Of a DNA stretch of 64,000 nt, positions 1 through 8,064 are shown one piece after another. Below the pieces are notes generated by a model. The model saw nothing but the letters and a program-made list of their open reading frames with translations. It was not told where the DNA came from and did no database searches. This DNA comes from an uncultured Agathobacter sp. (GTDB lineage: Bacteria > Bacillota > Clostridia > Lachnospirales > Lachnospiraceae). Each line of letters begins with the position of its first letter. Within the stretch, counting starts at the first letter, position 1. The stretch is from the NCBI GenBank assembly GCA_910587655.1, contig CAJUND010000015.1, forward strand, positions 1 to 64,000. The letters run 5' to 3'. The position numbers and the translations under genes were made by a program.

Positions 1-18
1 GGAAATGAAATTTGGTAA
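1..18 (+). CDS. C-terminal end of probable MazE-type antitoxin (partial)
   Basis: Only five codons and a stop are inside the window: reading from base 1 gives G-N-E-I-W-stop. MazE-family antitoxins often end in a short G-K/N-E-x-W tail, and the stop overlaps the start of the MazF-like toxin just downstream, which is the usual arrangement of mazEF. The call rests mostly on context; too little is present to be sure. Confidence 0.35.
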   Translation, partial: GNEIW

Positions 19-338
19 CTTATAAACAAGGTGACATAATTGTTATGGATTTTAACCCTCAGAAGGGTCATGAGCAGAGCGGAAGAAGACCAGCGCTTGT
101 CTTGAGTAATGATATTTTGAATCATCATAGTTCATTGGCATTTGTTTGTCCGATAACGAACACTAACAAAAAGCATCCGTTTCACATAGAACTGGATGAA
201 CGGACGCAGACAACAGGCGTGATACTATGTGATCAGGCGAAGATGCTAGATGTTGGCGCGAGGAATGCTCTGTTTAAAGAAGAGTGTCCAGAAGATTTAT
301 GGAATGAAGCAAAGGAACTGATAATAAGTTTTATGTAG
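12..338 (+). CDS. mazF: MazF/PemK-type endoribonuclease toxin
   Basis: Probable type II toxin of 108 aa, the usual MazF length. It begins with the family pattern QGDIIVMDFNPQKGHEQSGRRPALV, in which the GHEQSGRRP segment carries the conserved catalytic-site Arg, and continues with the conserved core CPITN and a late GVILCDQAKMLD segment. Family members cleave single-stranded mRNA at short sequences and are held inactive by MazE. The start is TTG at base 12, which overlaps the antitoxin stop; an ATG at base 5 is out of frame and closes after six codons. It lies at the window edge with a strong terminator directly after it, so mazEF is its own transcription unit. It appears intact. Confidence 0.9.
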   Translation: MVTYKQGDIIVMDFNPQKGHEQSGRRPALVLSNDILNHHSSLAFVCPITNTNKKHPFHIELDERTQTTGVILCDQAKMLDVGARNALFKEECPEDLWNEAKELIISFM

Positions 339-362
339 ACAATGGGAAAATAGTGAATTTTT

Positions 363-400
363 AAAAGCATTTGGATAATAAGCATCCAAGTGCTTTTAAT
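363..400 (+). terminator. Rho-independent terminator after mazF
   Basis: A 14-bp stem (363-376 with 384-397, one G:U pair, 7-nt loop) that starts with an A-run and ends in a T-run. It lies 25 bp after the mazF stop. Confidence 0.75.
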
Positions 401-455
401 TTGTGGAAAGGGAGATATAAACTACTGGGCAAATAATTTTATCAAGGAGGATTCC

Positions 456-506
456 ATGCAAAAATCATACCACATAAGACCAGCGTGTTCTTTAAAAAAT
501 CTTTAG
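456..506 (+). other. Possible 16-codon leader or gene remnant with a perfect RBS
   Basis: An AAGGAGG ribosome site at 444-450 is followed 5 bp later by ATG and 16 codons (MQKSYHIRPACSLKNL) before a stop. No relative is recognised. It could be a leader peptide for the peptidase gene that starts 88 bp further on, or the 5' stub of a deleted gene. The remainder of 401-594 shows no other gene. Confidence 0.2.
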
Positions 507-594
507 GTTCCCTTTATTATCCTTTAAACCACAGAAGGTAAACTCATAATCAGAAACAATTTAATAATTTGATAAATACAGAAAGGAAGAAAGG

Positions 595-1572
595 ATGAAA
601 CTGTTAAAAATTATGTACGCTGCCTCTGGGATCATATTCGCAGCCGACAGTATTTTTACCGGGGAATACGGTCTGTCAAATGTAAACCGGGAAATCTACC
701 GCACTGCCATTTCACTGGATAAAGATATGCAAAAGCTGGATTTTCCAGGATTTTCCCTTGCGGATTACAAGGTTCGGTTTTACAATGGAAACTGTGATTA
801 TGTGGTGGAAGCCGGGCAGGAAAAGGCAAAAAAAGAAGACGCCGTTTTAGATACGTTTGTCGGCACCAGCATGGAGGTGGACGGGGAATACCAGGTACTG
901 CTTCCGGCTTATGAGAAGTTTTCCGGCATGTTTGACATGCTGAATGCAATAGGCACTGTTTCGCAGGGAGCCGGTGACGGGACACTTTCTTTTACGGAAG
1001 ATACCTACAGCGAAAATGCACACGCAGCAGTAATCTGGCATGAGGCATTTCATGTATGGCAGATGGAAAAATGGGAAAAAGAAATTGATGAACTTATGGA
1101 GCCGGTGTATGCGCAAAGACACGATGAAACAGAGGATATTGAGAATATTATTGTAAAAGAAGCGGATGAAAAACCGGAAGCAGTAAATTTGTTCAGGGAA
1201 GAAATCGGGCTGTTGGAAAAAGCGTACCATGCACCGGATAACGAAAAGAAAGAATGGATAAAAAAGGTTCTGGAGATATCGGAAAAACGGAAAAAACTAT
1301 TGTCGGATTCTGTTTCTGCCATGGAATTTTATTTTGAAAATACAGAAGGGAGCGCCATGTATGTAGAGGGGCAGGCTTACCGTTTTCTGGAAGGGGAGAA
1401 AGCATGGGAGGAACACTATATGGGTGAATTTGAGTATGAAAACGGACGTGGGAAATACTATCACCTGGGAATGCTTAAGTGTGTTCTGCTTGATGAAATG
1501 ATGGAAGGATGGCAGAAAAAATTTGATATAAACTGCGGCCTTGATGAACTGCTCCAGGCATGTATATCCTGA
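595..1572 (+). CDS. Uncharacterised gluzincin-like metallopeptidase
   Basis: A 325-aa protein with no close family recognised, but with a zinc-protease signature. HEAFH at residues 149-153 fits HEXXH, and about 100 residues later NTEGSAMYVEG (E251) resembles the EGxAxYxE segment that supplies the third zinc ligand in gluzincins. Between them is a charged, probably helical stretch. The N-terminus is mildly hydrophobic (residues 5-20) but lacks a clear signal peptide or lipobox, so the location is uncertain. The ATG is preceded by a GAAAGGAAGAAAGG purine-rich site. It stands alone between the mazF terminator and the response regulator gene. Protease activity is inference from the two motifs. 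Confidence 0.65.
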   Translation: MKLLKIMYAASGIIFAADSIFTGEYGLSNVNREIYRTAISLDKDMQKLDFPGFSLADYKVRFYNGNCDYVVEAGQEKAKKEDAVLDTFVGTSMEVDGEYQVLLPAYEKFSGMFDMLNAIGTVSQGAGDGTLSFTEDTYSENAHAAVIWHEAFHVWQMEKWEKEIDELMEPVYAQRHDETEDIENIIVKEADEKPEAVNLFREEIGLLEKAYHAPDNEKKEWIKKVLEISEKRKKLLSDSVSAMEFYFENTEGSAMYVEGQAYRFLEGEKAWEEHYMGEFEYENGRGKYYHLGMLKCVLLDEMMEGWQKKFDINCGLDELLQACIS

Positions 1573-1639
1573 CATATCATTTGGATGCACATTCCGGTAA
1601 ATTCAGCACGGATATACACTTTTAAAGAAGGGAAATGAA

Positions 1640-2350
1640 ATGAAAAACGAGACGTTTATAATTCTGGCGGCGGATGATGAAGTGGAGCTGTTAGACGCGC
1701 TTGAACTGTTTATGGGAAAGGAAAATATGACGCTTGTTAAGGCAGCCGATGGTCTGGCTGCCCTTGAGCTGTTTGAGAGGACAAAACCGGATTTAGTGCT
1801 TCTGGATATTATGATGCCTGGAATGGACGGTTTTTCCGTTTTAAGAAAAATACGGGAAAAAAGCAAGGTTCCGGCGCTTATGATGACAGCGCGGACAGAG
1901 GATTATGACAAGATACTCGGACTGGAGCTTGGCGCGGATGATTATATTGTAAAACCGTATAATCCGCTGGAAGTTGTGGCACGCGTGAAAGCACAGCTGA
2001 GGAGATGTTATGACTACCAGGGACAGCAGACGGAAGATGAAATGATAATAAAGGCATTCGGACTGGAACTGAACCTGACAGACAGCGTGCTGAAAAAGAA
2101 CGGACAGGAAACCGCACTTACAAAAACGGAATTTAAAATTCTGGAGCTTCTGATGAAATCGCCGGGCCGTATTTACACCAAACAGCAGATTTTTGACTAT
2201 TCATGGGACGAACCTTATCTGGGGGATGACAGCACTGTAATGGTACATATCAGTAATCTGCGGAATAAAATAGAGGACGAGCCGAAAACGCCAAAGATGA
2301 TTAAAACGGTCAAAGGGCTTGGCTACCGGTTTGAAAAGGAGCAGAAATGA
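1640..2350 (+). CDS. OmpR/PhoB-family response regulator
   Basis: A 236-aa DNA-binding response regulator. The receiver domain (residues 5-118) has the acidic pair D12/D13, the phospho-acceptor D56 in LVLLDIMMPGMDG, and the later K in DDYIVKPYNPLEV. The C-terminal winged helix (about 135-232) has the standard TKTEFKILELLMKSPGRIY start and the VRGLGYRF-like end KTVKGLGYRF. A GAAGGGAAATGAA purine-rich site precedes the ATG. The stop overlaps the start of the kinase gene by an ATGA, so the two are translationally coupled. The promoter and target genes are not evident; the following methylase operon has its own promoter. Confidence 0.95.
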   Translation: MKNETFIILAADDEVELLDALELFMGKENMTLVKAADGLAALELFERTKPDLVLLDIMMPGMDGFSVLRKIREKSKVPALMMTARTEDYDKILGLELGADDYIVKPYNPLEVVARVKAQLRRCYDYQGQQTEDEMIIKAFGLELNLTDSVLKKNGQETALTKTEFKILELLMKSPGRIYTKQQIFDYSWDEPYLGDDSTVMVHISNLRNKIEDEPKTPKMIKTVKGLGYRFEKEQK

Positions 2351-3792
2351 AGGGAAAACACCGGATAAAAAAACAGAAGGGAAGTATTTTCAGTAAGCTG
2401 ATTGGAAGTTATATTCTTTTTGCCCTGATTGCGGTCGGTACTGCGCTGGGCAGTTTTGTTTTGGCTGTTATGGTTTCCGGCGGCAGGACACTGCAGAGTT
2501 TTCCCGGACTTTCCGTTAATGAGGACGGGACAATTGATAATCTGCAGGAGGTTTATAATTTTGACGGCTGGGTGGAGGCGGTTGACAGTGAGTTCCGGGT
2601 AACGCATGTTTACGGCAATAAACAGACCCCGGAAAATTCCTACAGTCCGAAGCAGCTGATTGAAGCAACAGTTTTTAATAATAAAAACGGGACATACCAG
2701 TTTGGAAGTGATTCCGTAATTTCCGTGCAGGACTTAAAAACGGACGGGAAGATGGAAAACTACCATATTTTCTGGCAGAAACGAAAAGGAGGATATTACC
2801 TGACATTTTATCCTCCGGATGCTTTTGATATTTTATATAATATGGACGTCAGCAAACCGGTTGTAACGAATGTGGGGTATGCAGAGGCTTTGGCTATTCT
2901 GCTGTTTTTTTTCCTGGATTTGTTTGCAGTAAGTTTTTTTATTTTCCGGAAAATCAAGCGTCCTCTTGACAGTCTGATTGACGGAATGAAGCGTGTGGAA
3001 AATGGTGAGGAGCAGGTCGAGCTTTCCATGCAGACAGAGCGGGAATTTGTGGAAATCGGGCAGGCGTTTAACCATATGACAGAACAGCTCCATGCGCAGA
3101 AAGCGGAAAATGAGAAAATGACAAGAAGCAGGCAGAGAATGCTGTTAGAGCTTTCCCATGATATTAAGACACCGGTCGCAACCATCAAATCCTGTGCCTG
3201 CGCCCTGAGGGAAAAAATGGTGCCGGAAGAAGAGCTTGACCGGTATTATGAAACCATTGCCCTTAAGGCGGAGCGGGTAAACAGCATGTCCGAGGATTTA
3301 TTTACCATGTTAAAAATGGAAAGTGCAGACTACCGGCTTGTATTAAAACCGGTGGATTTTGCAGAGCTTGCCCGCCGGATTTGTGCGGAATATTATGGTG
3401 AAATCACGGAAGCCGGATTTGTATTTGAAATAGAAATTCCGGAAGAACAGGTTCTGGTGCAGGGGGACGAAAAACTGCTGGCGCGTGTCATCAGCAACCT
3501 GATTATAAATGCAGAAAAATATAACCGGGCCGGAAACCGCATAGGGGTTGTTCTGCTTCTGGATAACGCCGTGTTTTTACGTGTGAAAGATGACGGGGAG
3601 GAAATTGTACCAAAAGTGCAGGATATGATGTTTACCGCATTTGTCCGGGGGGAAAGCGACAGAAACAGCAGGGGCGGAACCGGGCTTGGGCTTGCCATTG
3701 CAAGGGCGGTCATGGAAAAGCACGGGGGCGGTATTTCCTACCGGAGAAACGGGGATGAAAACGTGTTTGAACTGCGGATGGAAAGGGAATAA
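2347..3792 (+). CDS. Membrane sensor histidine kinase, partner of the upstream regulator
   Basis: A 481-aa kinase: transmembrane segments at about 20-43 and 178-200 enclosing a sensor region of about 130 residues, a HAMP domain (about 200-253), a HisKA domain with H271 in LLELSHDIKTPVATIK, and an ATP-binding domain with the N-box NLIINAEKYN and the G2 box RGGTGLGLAIARAVMEKHGGGI. Family members autophosphorylate on the His and pass phosphate to the regulator. It is coupled to the regulator by a 4-bp overlap. The ligand is unknown; the sensor region has no domain that I recognise. Confidence 0.95.
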   Translation: MKGKHRIKKQKGSIFSKLIGSYILFALIAVGTALGSFVLAVMVSGGRTLQSFPGLSVNEDGTIDNLQEVYNFDGWVEAVDSEFRVTHVYGNKQTPENSYSPKQLIEATVFNNKNGTYQFGSDSVISVQDLKTDGKMENYHIFWQKRKGGYYLTFYPPDAFDILYNMDVSKPVVTNVGYAEALAILLFFFLDLFAVSFFIFRKIKRPLDSLIDGMKRVENGEEQVELSMQTEREFVEIGQAFNHMTEQLHAQKAENEKMTRSRQRMLLELSHDIKTPVATIKSCACALREKMVPEEELDRYYETIALKAERVNSMSEDLFTMLKMESADYRLVLKPVDFAELARRICAEYYGEITEAGFVFEIEIPEEQVLVQGDEKLLARVISNLIINAEKYNRAGNRIGVVLLLDNAVFLRVKDDGEEIVPKVQDMMFTAFVRGESDRNSRGGTGLGLAIARAVMEKHGGGISYRRNGDENVFELRMERE

Positions 3793-3794
3793 GG

Positions 3795-3823
3795 TTGTCT
3801 TTTTGGGGGGATTCGTGTATACT
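3795..3823 (+). promoter_or_regulatory. Promoter for the methylase operon
   Basis: TTGTCT at 3795-3800 and TATACT at 3818-3823 are separated by exactly 17 bp. They lie 42 bp before the TPR protein gene, so the operon 3865-7823 can be transcribed independently of the two-component system. Confidence 0.6.
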
Positions 3824-3864
3824 GGTTGCTGTAGTACAAGTGTTTTGTTTTTCCGGAGGACAGT

Positions 3865-4635
3865 ATGATAAGGTTATATAAGGATGTATTTGCAGGATAT
3901 ATTCTGGGCGTTATTGCAGGAATTATTCTTGCGGTACTGCTGATCGTAAATGATGTAAATATATTTGCAACATATCTCCTTGAATTTGTCTGGCTCTTTT
4001 CGTTCCGCAGCATATGCTACGGGATATCCGTAAAACGGGTAAACAGACTGGTTGCAGTTATGAACCAGGAGTGCCAAGTACAGGAATTTTTGCGGCAGAT
4101 GATCTGCCTGCAGGAGAATGCAAAGGGAAAAGTTATGAAGCTGTATTTTGCAGTAAATCTGGCGGCGGGTTATCTGAATCTGGGGGATGTGGATACGGCA
4201 TTTTATTATTTGCAGAATATCAATACAGACAGACTAAATTTCCGGGGAAAAGACAGACTGCTTATCACTTATTATTATAATTTTTCCGTGGCATGTATGA
4301 TGAAGGAGGACTGGGAAGGTGCAAATGCCATGCTTTCCAGAATGAGAAGCCTTTTGGACAGTGTAAAGCTGAAACCAGTGGAAAAAGAAGCATATGAGGG
4401 ATTTTACCGGATTAAATGTATTCGTATGCAGGCGTTACAGGGAAATTATGACGGCGCAGAGAACGCCTGTATGGAGGCTTTAGAACAGTCGGAATCCCTG
4501 CTTCGGCAGGTTTCATTAATCTATTTTTTAAGGGATATTTTCCTGCATGAGGGAAGATGGCAGGAAGCGGAAAAATGCCGTGAATTTATTCGTGAAAACG
4601 GTGGGGATACATATTATGTTGCAAAAGTCGGATAA
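3865..4635 (+). CDS. Membrane protein with TPR-like cytoplasmic domain
   Basis: A 256-aa protein of unknown function. Two hydrophobic segments (about 6-28 and 34-52) form an N-terminal hairpin anchor. The rest is helical with TPR-like repeats, for example LAAGYLNLGDVDTAFYYLQN, ACMMKEDWEGANAMLSRM and ALQGNYDGAENACMEALEQ, a fold normally used for protein binding. A CCGGAGGAC ribosome site precedes the ATG. The end overlaps the start of the first methyltransferase by 20 bp, so the two are tightly coupled. It has no nuclease motif and therefore cannot be assigned as the missing restriction enzyme. A role linked to the modification operon is inferred from position only. Confidence 0.75.
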   Translation: MIRLYKDVFAGYILGVIAGIILAVLLIVNDVNIFATYLLEFVWLFSFRSICYGISVKRVNRLVAVMNQECQVQEFLRQMICLQENAKGKVMKLYFAVNLAAGYLNLGDVDTAFYYLQNINTDRLNFRGKDRLLITYYYNFSVACMMKEDWEGANAMLSRMRSLLDSVKLKPVEKEAYEGFYRIKCIRMQALQGNYDGAENACMEALEQSESLLRQVSLIYFLRDIFLHEGRWQEAEKCREFIRENGGDTYYVAKVG

Positions 4636-5860
4636 GCAGAGTAAAAAAATGAATTTTATTGATCTGTTTGCGGGATGCGGCGGTTTGAGCGAGGGCTTTT
4701 ACCAGCAGGGTTTTCATGCGCTTGCCCATGTTGAAATTAATCCGGTGGTATGCGAAACATTAAAAACAAGAATGAAATATTACGGCTATACGGATGCGGA
4801 AAAAGCCGTATTAAATATGGATATTACGGATGATGATGTCATACAGAAGCTGGATGAAGCGGCAGGAGGACAGGATGCCGATATTATTATCGGGGGTCCG
4901 CCCTGCCAGGCATACTCCACCCTTGGCAGGGCAAAGGACGAACACGGGATGAAGGAAGATCCCAGGAATTTTCTGTTTGAAAGTTATGTAAAAATTTTAA
5001 ACCATTTCCTGCCGAAATTTTTTGTGTTTGAAAATGTAACAGGTATGCTTACGGCAAGGATTGGCGGCGAGCGGATTGTTCATAAAATTATAGCGGCGCT
5101 TGGCGAAAATTATAAAGTGAAATTTGACCCGGAAACCAGCGTATTAAATTCAGCCAATTACGGGGTTCCGCAGATTCGGAAAAGGGTAATTATTATAGGC
5201 GTCCGGAAAGATTTACCCATGGATCCGGAAACGCTGTATGCCGGGATACAAAAGACCCATTATGACCCGGAAATGGCGGAGGAAGAAAGAGGCGGCCTGA
5301 AAAAATATGTGACAGTAAAAGACGCCATTGCGGAACTTCCGTTTCTGTATCCGGGACAGGGGAAACCGGTGGTGGATTTTCACTCCGAAAGGCATCATGA
5401 GTTCCTGAAAAAGATCCGCAGACCGGAGGATAAACTGTTAAGGGATCACATTGCAAGAAACCACAATGAAAGGGACATCGAGCGGTACCGCCTGATGAGT
5501 AAAAACCACTGGACATTTCAGGAACTGCTGGAAAACAGACCGGATTTAAACCATGAAAAACAGAGGGTGTTCGGGAACAGCTATGTCGTCCAGTGGTGGG
5601 ATCTGCCGTCCAAAACCATTATTGCACATCTGTATAAGGACGGAAACCAGTTTATACATCCGGACAGTGCGCAGGGCAGGACATTTACCGTCAGGGAAGC
5701 AGCAAGGCTGCAGTCATTTCCTGATGATTTTGTATTTGAGGGACCGAGGACAGAGCAGTTTAAGCAGGTGGGAAATGCAGTCCCTCCGCTGCTTGCAGAA
5801 GCCATTGCAAAATGTATCAGGACCCACCTGATCAAGTTGGAGGCAGGACATGATATTTAA
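4616..5860 (+). CDS. C5-cytosine DNA methyltransferase 1
   Basis: A 414-aa methyltransferase that transfers a methyl group from S-adenosylmethionine to cytosine C5. The ordered family motifs are FIDLFAGCGGLSEGF (I), GGPPCQAYS with catalytic C97 (IV), FENVTGM (VI), QIRKRVIIIGV (VIII), REAARLQSFPDDF (IX) and QVGNAVPPLLAEAI (X). The target-recognition region lies between VIII and IX. I chose ATG 4616 (GTGGGG site 9 bp upstream) over in-frame codons back to 4547, which lie inside the previous gene. It overlaps the second methyltransferase by 11 bp. Two paired C5 enzymes plus Vsr suggest an asymmetric or two-strand recognition site. No cognate endonuclease is visible. Confidence 0.95.
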   Translation: MLQKSDKQSKKMNFIDLFAGCGGLSEGFYQQGFHALAHVEINPVVCETLKTRMKYYGYTDAEKAVLNMDITDDDVIQKLDEAAGGQDADIIIGGPPCQAYSTLGRAKDEHGMKEDPRNFLFESYVKILNHFLPKFFVFENVTGMLTARIGGERIVHKIIAALGENYKVKFDPETSVLNSANYGVPQIRKRVIIIGVRKDLPMDPETLYAGIQKTHYDPEMAEEERGGLKKYVTVKDAIAELPFLYPGQGKPVVDFHSERHHEFLKKIRRPEDKLLRDHIARNHNERDIERYRLMSKNHWTFQELLENRPDLNHEKQRVFGNSYVVQWWDLPSKTIIAHLYKDGNQFIHPDSAQGRTFTVREAARLQSFPDDFVFEGPRTEQFKQVGNAVPPLLAEAIAKCIRTHLIKLEAGHDI

Positions 5861-7361
5861 ACCGGCAGACAGACTTCAGACCAAAACAGAACGCGCTTTT
5901 TTTCTGGAGCAGATTCGTGTGTACCGGAGATTCGTGGAGGTATTCTGTGAAAAAAACGGACTGGAATTAATGTCTGAAAAACAGGACGGGTATATTTCCG
6001 AATTAACCAGTATTGGTGTGATAGAAAATGAAAAAGACCTGGGGGAACTGAAAAAAGTTCTGCGCGGTGAATACAGCAGGTTTGAAGAGGCTGTAAATTT
6101 TGTAATTTCCCACAGGGAGCAGGTCGGAGATCTGGTTGACAATTTATATAATTCCAGAAGAAAAGAAAAGCAGCTTGCAGCAGAGAAAAGAAACGGCCTT
6201 ACGCTTGTTGATTTTTTCTGCGGGGCGGGCGGATTAAGCCTTGGATTTTTGCAGAAAGGGTTTCAGGTAAAACTGGCAAACGATATTGAGGATGTGTGTA
6301 TCCAGACATATAAATACAATCATCCACAGCTTCCTTCCAGTAAATTAATACAGGGCGATATTAAAGAAATCGTAGACCATATTGACCAGTACATAGACCG
6401 GGAGATTGATGTAGTGGTAGGAGGCCCGCCCTGCCAGGGATTCAGCGAGGCAAACAGGCAGAGGGTGATTGACGATCCGCGGAACAAGCTGTACAAATAT
6501 TTTGTGAAAGCCGTGGAAAAAATCGTTCCGAAATTTGTTGTCATGGAAAACGTGAAGGGAATGCTTAAGGTGGCGGATCAGGTTGTTGAGGATTATGAAA
6601 GTCTCCGTATCGAAAAAGACGGAAATGTTTATTCCTACCAGGCAAAATACCAGATACTTAATTCGCAGGATTTTCAGGTTGCGCAGAGCAGGGAACGTTT
6701 AATTTATATTGCCATCCGAAGTGATGTTGCGGCGGAAAAAAAGGTAACCCCTGAAAAGATTTTTAATCAGATTAACACTGCCTGTGAAAACAACAGAAAA
6801 TATATTCTGATGGATGCACTGCGCGACATCAGGAAGCTGGATGCGCCCAGAATAAAAAACCAGAATGAAACAGACAGTGAATCGACCGGGAAAAAAATAG
6901 ATGTAAACCACTTCATGGAGCATCAGAACGACTACCTGAACCTGATTAATATGGACAGAAAAGTTCCGTATGTTTTTAACCATAAAGCAAGGTACTGCAG
7001 TGATGTAAATTATGAAATTTACAAACGGCTGGAGCAGGGGGATGACGCTACTGATGAAAAGGTAAAGGACATTATGCCCTATGCCCACAGAAACCACTGT
7101 TTTAAAGACAAATATTTTAAGCTTTATGCGGACAGACCCTGCAGGACAATTACCGCACACCTTCGGATGGACTGTCATTCGCATATCCATCCATACCAGG
7201 TGCGGGCGCTTACGCCGAGGGAGGCGGCAAGGGTCCAGTCGTTTCCGGATGACTATTTGTTCTGGGGGGCATACCTGAAGACCTATATGCAGATTGGAAA
7301 TGCCGTACCGGTCATGATGGCAAGGGGAATTGCGGAGGTAATCAAACCGTATCTGGAATAA
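5850..7361 (+). CDS. C5-cytosine DNA methyltransferase 2 with extra N-terminal domain
   Basis: A 503-aa methyltransferase with motifs LVDFFCGAGGLSLGF (I), GGPPCQGFSEANRQR with catalytic C195 (IV), MENVKGM (VI), QSRERLIYIAI (VIII), TPREAARVQSFPDDY (IX) and QIGNAVPVMMARGI (X). Motif I begins only near residue 117, so about 110 residues of a charged helical domain precede the catalytic core. Such extensions in R-M methylases can be regulatory or DNA-binding, but no helix-turn-helix is obvious here. The ATG lies inside the end of methyltransferase 1. The low similarity between the two enzymes outside the motifs argues against a recent tandem duplication. Confidence 0.95.
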   Translation: MIFKPADRLQTKTERAFFLEQIRVYRRFVEVFCEKNGLELMSEKQDGYISELTSIGVIENEKDLGELKKVLRGEYSRFEEAVNFVISHREQVGDLVDNLYNSRRKEKQLAAEKRNGLTLVDFFCGAGGLSLGFLQKGFQVKLANDIEDVCIQTYKYNHPQLPSSKLIQGDIKEIVDHIDQYIDREIDVVVGGPPCQGFSEANRQRVIDDPRNKLYKYFVKAVEKIVPKFVVMENVKGMLKVADQVVEDYESLRIEKDGNVYSYQAKYQILNSQDFQVAQSRERLIYIAIRSDVAAEKKVTPEKIFNQINTACENNRKYILMDALRDIRKLDAPRIKNQNETDSESTGKKIDVNHFMEHQNDYLNLINMDRKVPYVFNHKARYCSDVNYEIYKRLEQGDDATDEKVKDIMPYAHRNHCFKDKYFKLYADRPCRTITAHLRMDCHSHIHPYQVRALTPREAARVQSFPDDYLFWGAYLKTYMQIGNAVPVMMARGIAEVIKPYLE

Positions 7362-7385
7362 ATCTAATATAAGGATGTGAATGGT

Positions 7386-7823
7386 ATGGATGTACTGACA
7401 AAGGAACAGCGGCGCAAAAATATGCAGAATATCCATTCAAAAAATACAAAGATAGAAGTAAAGCTGCGGAAGGCTTTATGGAAAAAAGGCTACCGTTACA
7501 GAAAAAATTACGACAGGCTTCCAGGCAAACCGGATATTGTACTGACGAAATATAAGATTGCCATTTTCTGTGACGGAGAGTTTTTTCATGGGAAGGACTG
7601 GGAAGTATTAAAACCAAGACTGGAAAAAAGTAATAACAGCGAATTCTGGATTAAAAAAATTTCCCGCAACCGTGAAAGGGATGATGAGATAAACAAGCGG
7701 CTTTTGTATGAAGGCTGGACGGTCATCCGGTTCTGGGGTGAGGATATTTTAAAGCGCACGGATGAATGTGTGAAGGTGATTGAAGAGGCGGTGTTTGATA
7801 TTTGTATGGAGGATATGTCATAA
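7386..7823 (+). CDS. vsr: Very short patch repair (Vsr) endonuclease
   Basis: A 145-aa Vsr homologue. Vsr nicks DNA at T:G mismatches created by deamination of 5-methylcytosine, which fits its place behind two C5 methyltransferases. Visible signatures are RRKNMQNIHSKNTKIE at the N-terminus, LPGKPDIVLTKYKIAIFCDG holding the metal-binding Asp, FFHGKDW, and the C-terminal EGWTVIRFWGEDI. The start is either ATG 7386 (AAGGA upstream) or GTG 7377; I prefer ATG. Length is normal for the family. It is the last gene of the operon, 25 bp behind methyltransferase 2. Confidence 0.92.
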   Translation: MDVLTKEQRRKNMQNIHSKNTKIEVKLRKALWKKGYRYRKNYDRLPGKPDIVLTKYKIAIFCDGEFFHGKDWEVLKPRLEKSNNSEFWIKKISRNRERDDEINKRLLYEGWTVIRFWGEDILKRTDECVKVIEEAVFDICMEDMS

Positions 7824-7845
7824 ATAAAACTTTGAAAATCAGAGG

Positions 7846-7874
7846 TTGTTTTTTCTGGTTTTATATGGTATAGT
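7846..7874 (+). promoter_or_regulatory. Promoter of the pantothenate operon
   Basis: TTGTTT at 7846-7851 and TATAGT at 7869-7874 with a 17-bp spacer, about 190 bp before the first gene of the operon. The long leader (about 7881-8064) contains no recognised riboswitch. Confidence 0.55.
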
Positions 7875-8064
7875 AGCAACGGAACGGTATTCAGAGAATG
7901 CAGCACCCACAGGGTACTGCAGGAGAAACTGTATCGCAGAGGATATGTTGTCACCTGACGCAGGAAGAAACGGCTGACAGATACTTAAGTATGCGGGCAT
8001 TATAACGCAGAATGAGATTTGAACAGCTCTGGTATTTCTGAAACAGAAGAAGGAAGGTGGTAGC

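Noticed and set aside
4547..4615. Longer N-terminus for methyltransferase 1
   Set aside because: The added residues lie inside the TPR gene in another frame and do not belong to the methyltransferase fold; ATG 4616 has a ribosome site.
3865..4635. TPR membrane protein as the restriction enzyme of the methylase operon
   Set aside because: No PD-(D/E)XK, HNH, GIY-YIG or PLD motif is visible.
6699..7436. 245-codon open frame on the minus strand
   Set aside because: It lies wholly opposite methyltransferase 2 and the vsr start, with no ribosome site or domain.
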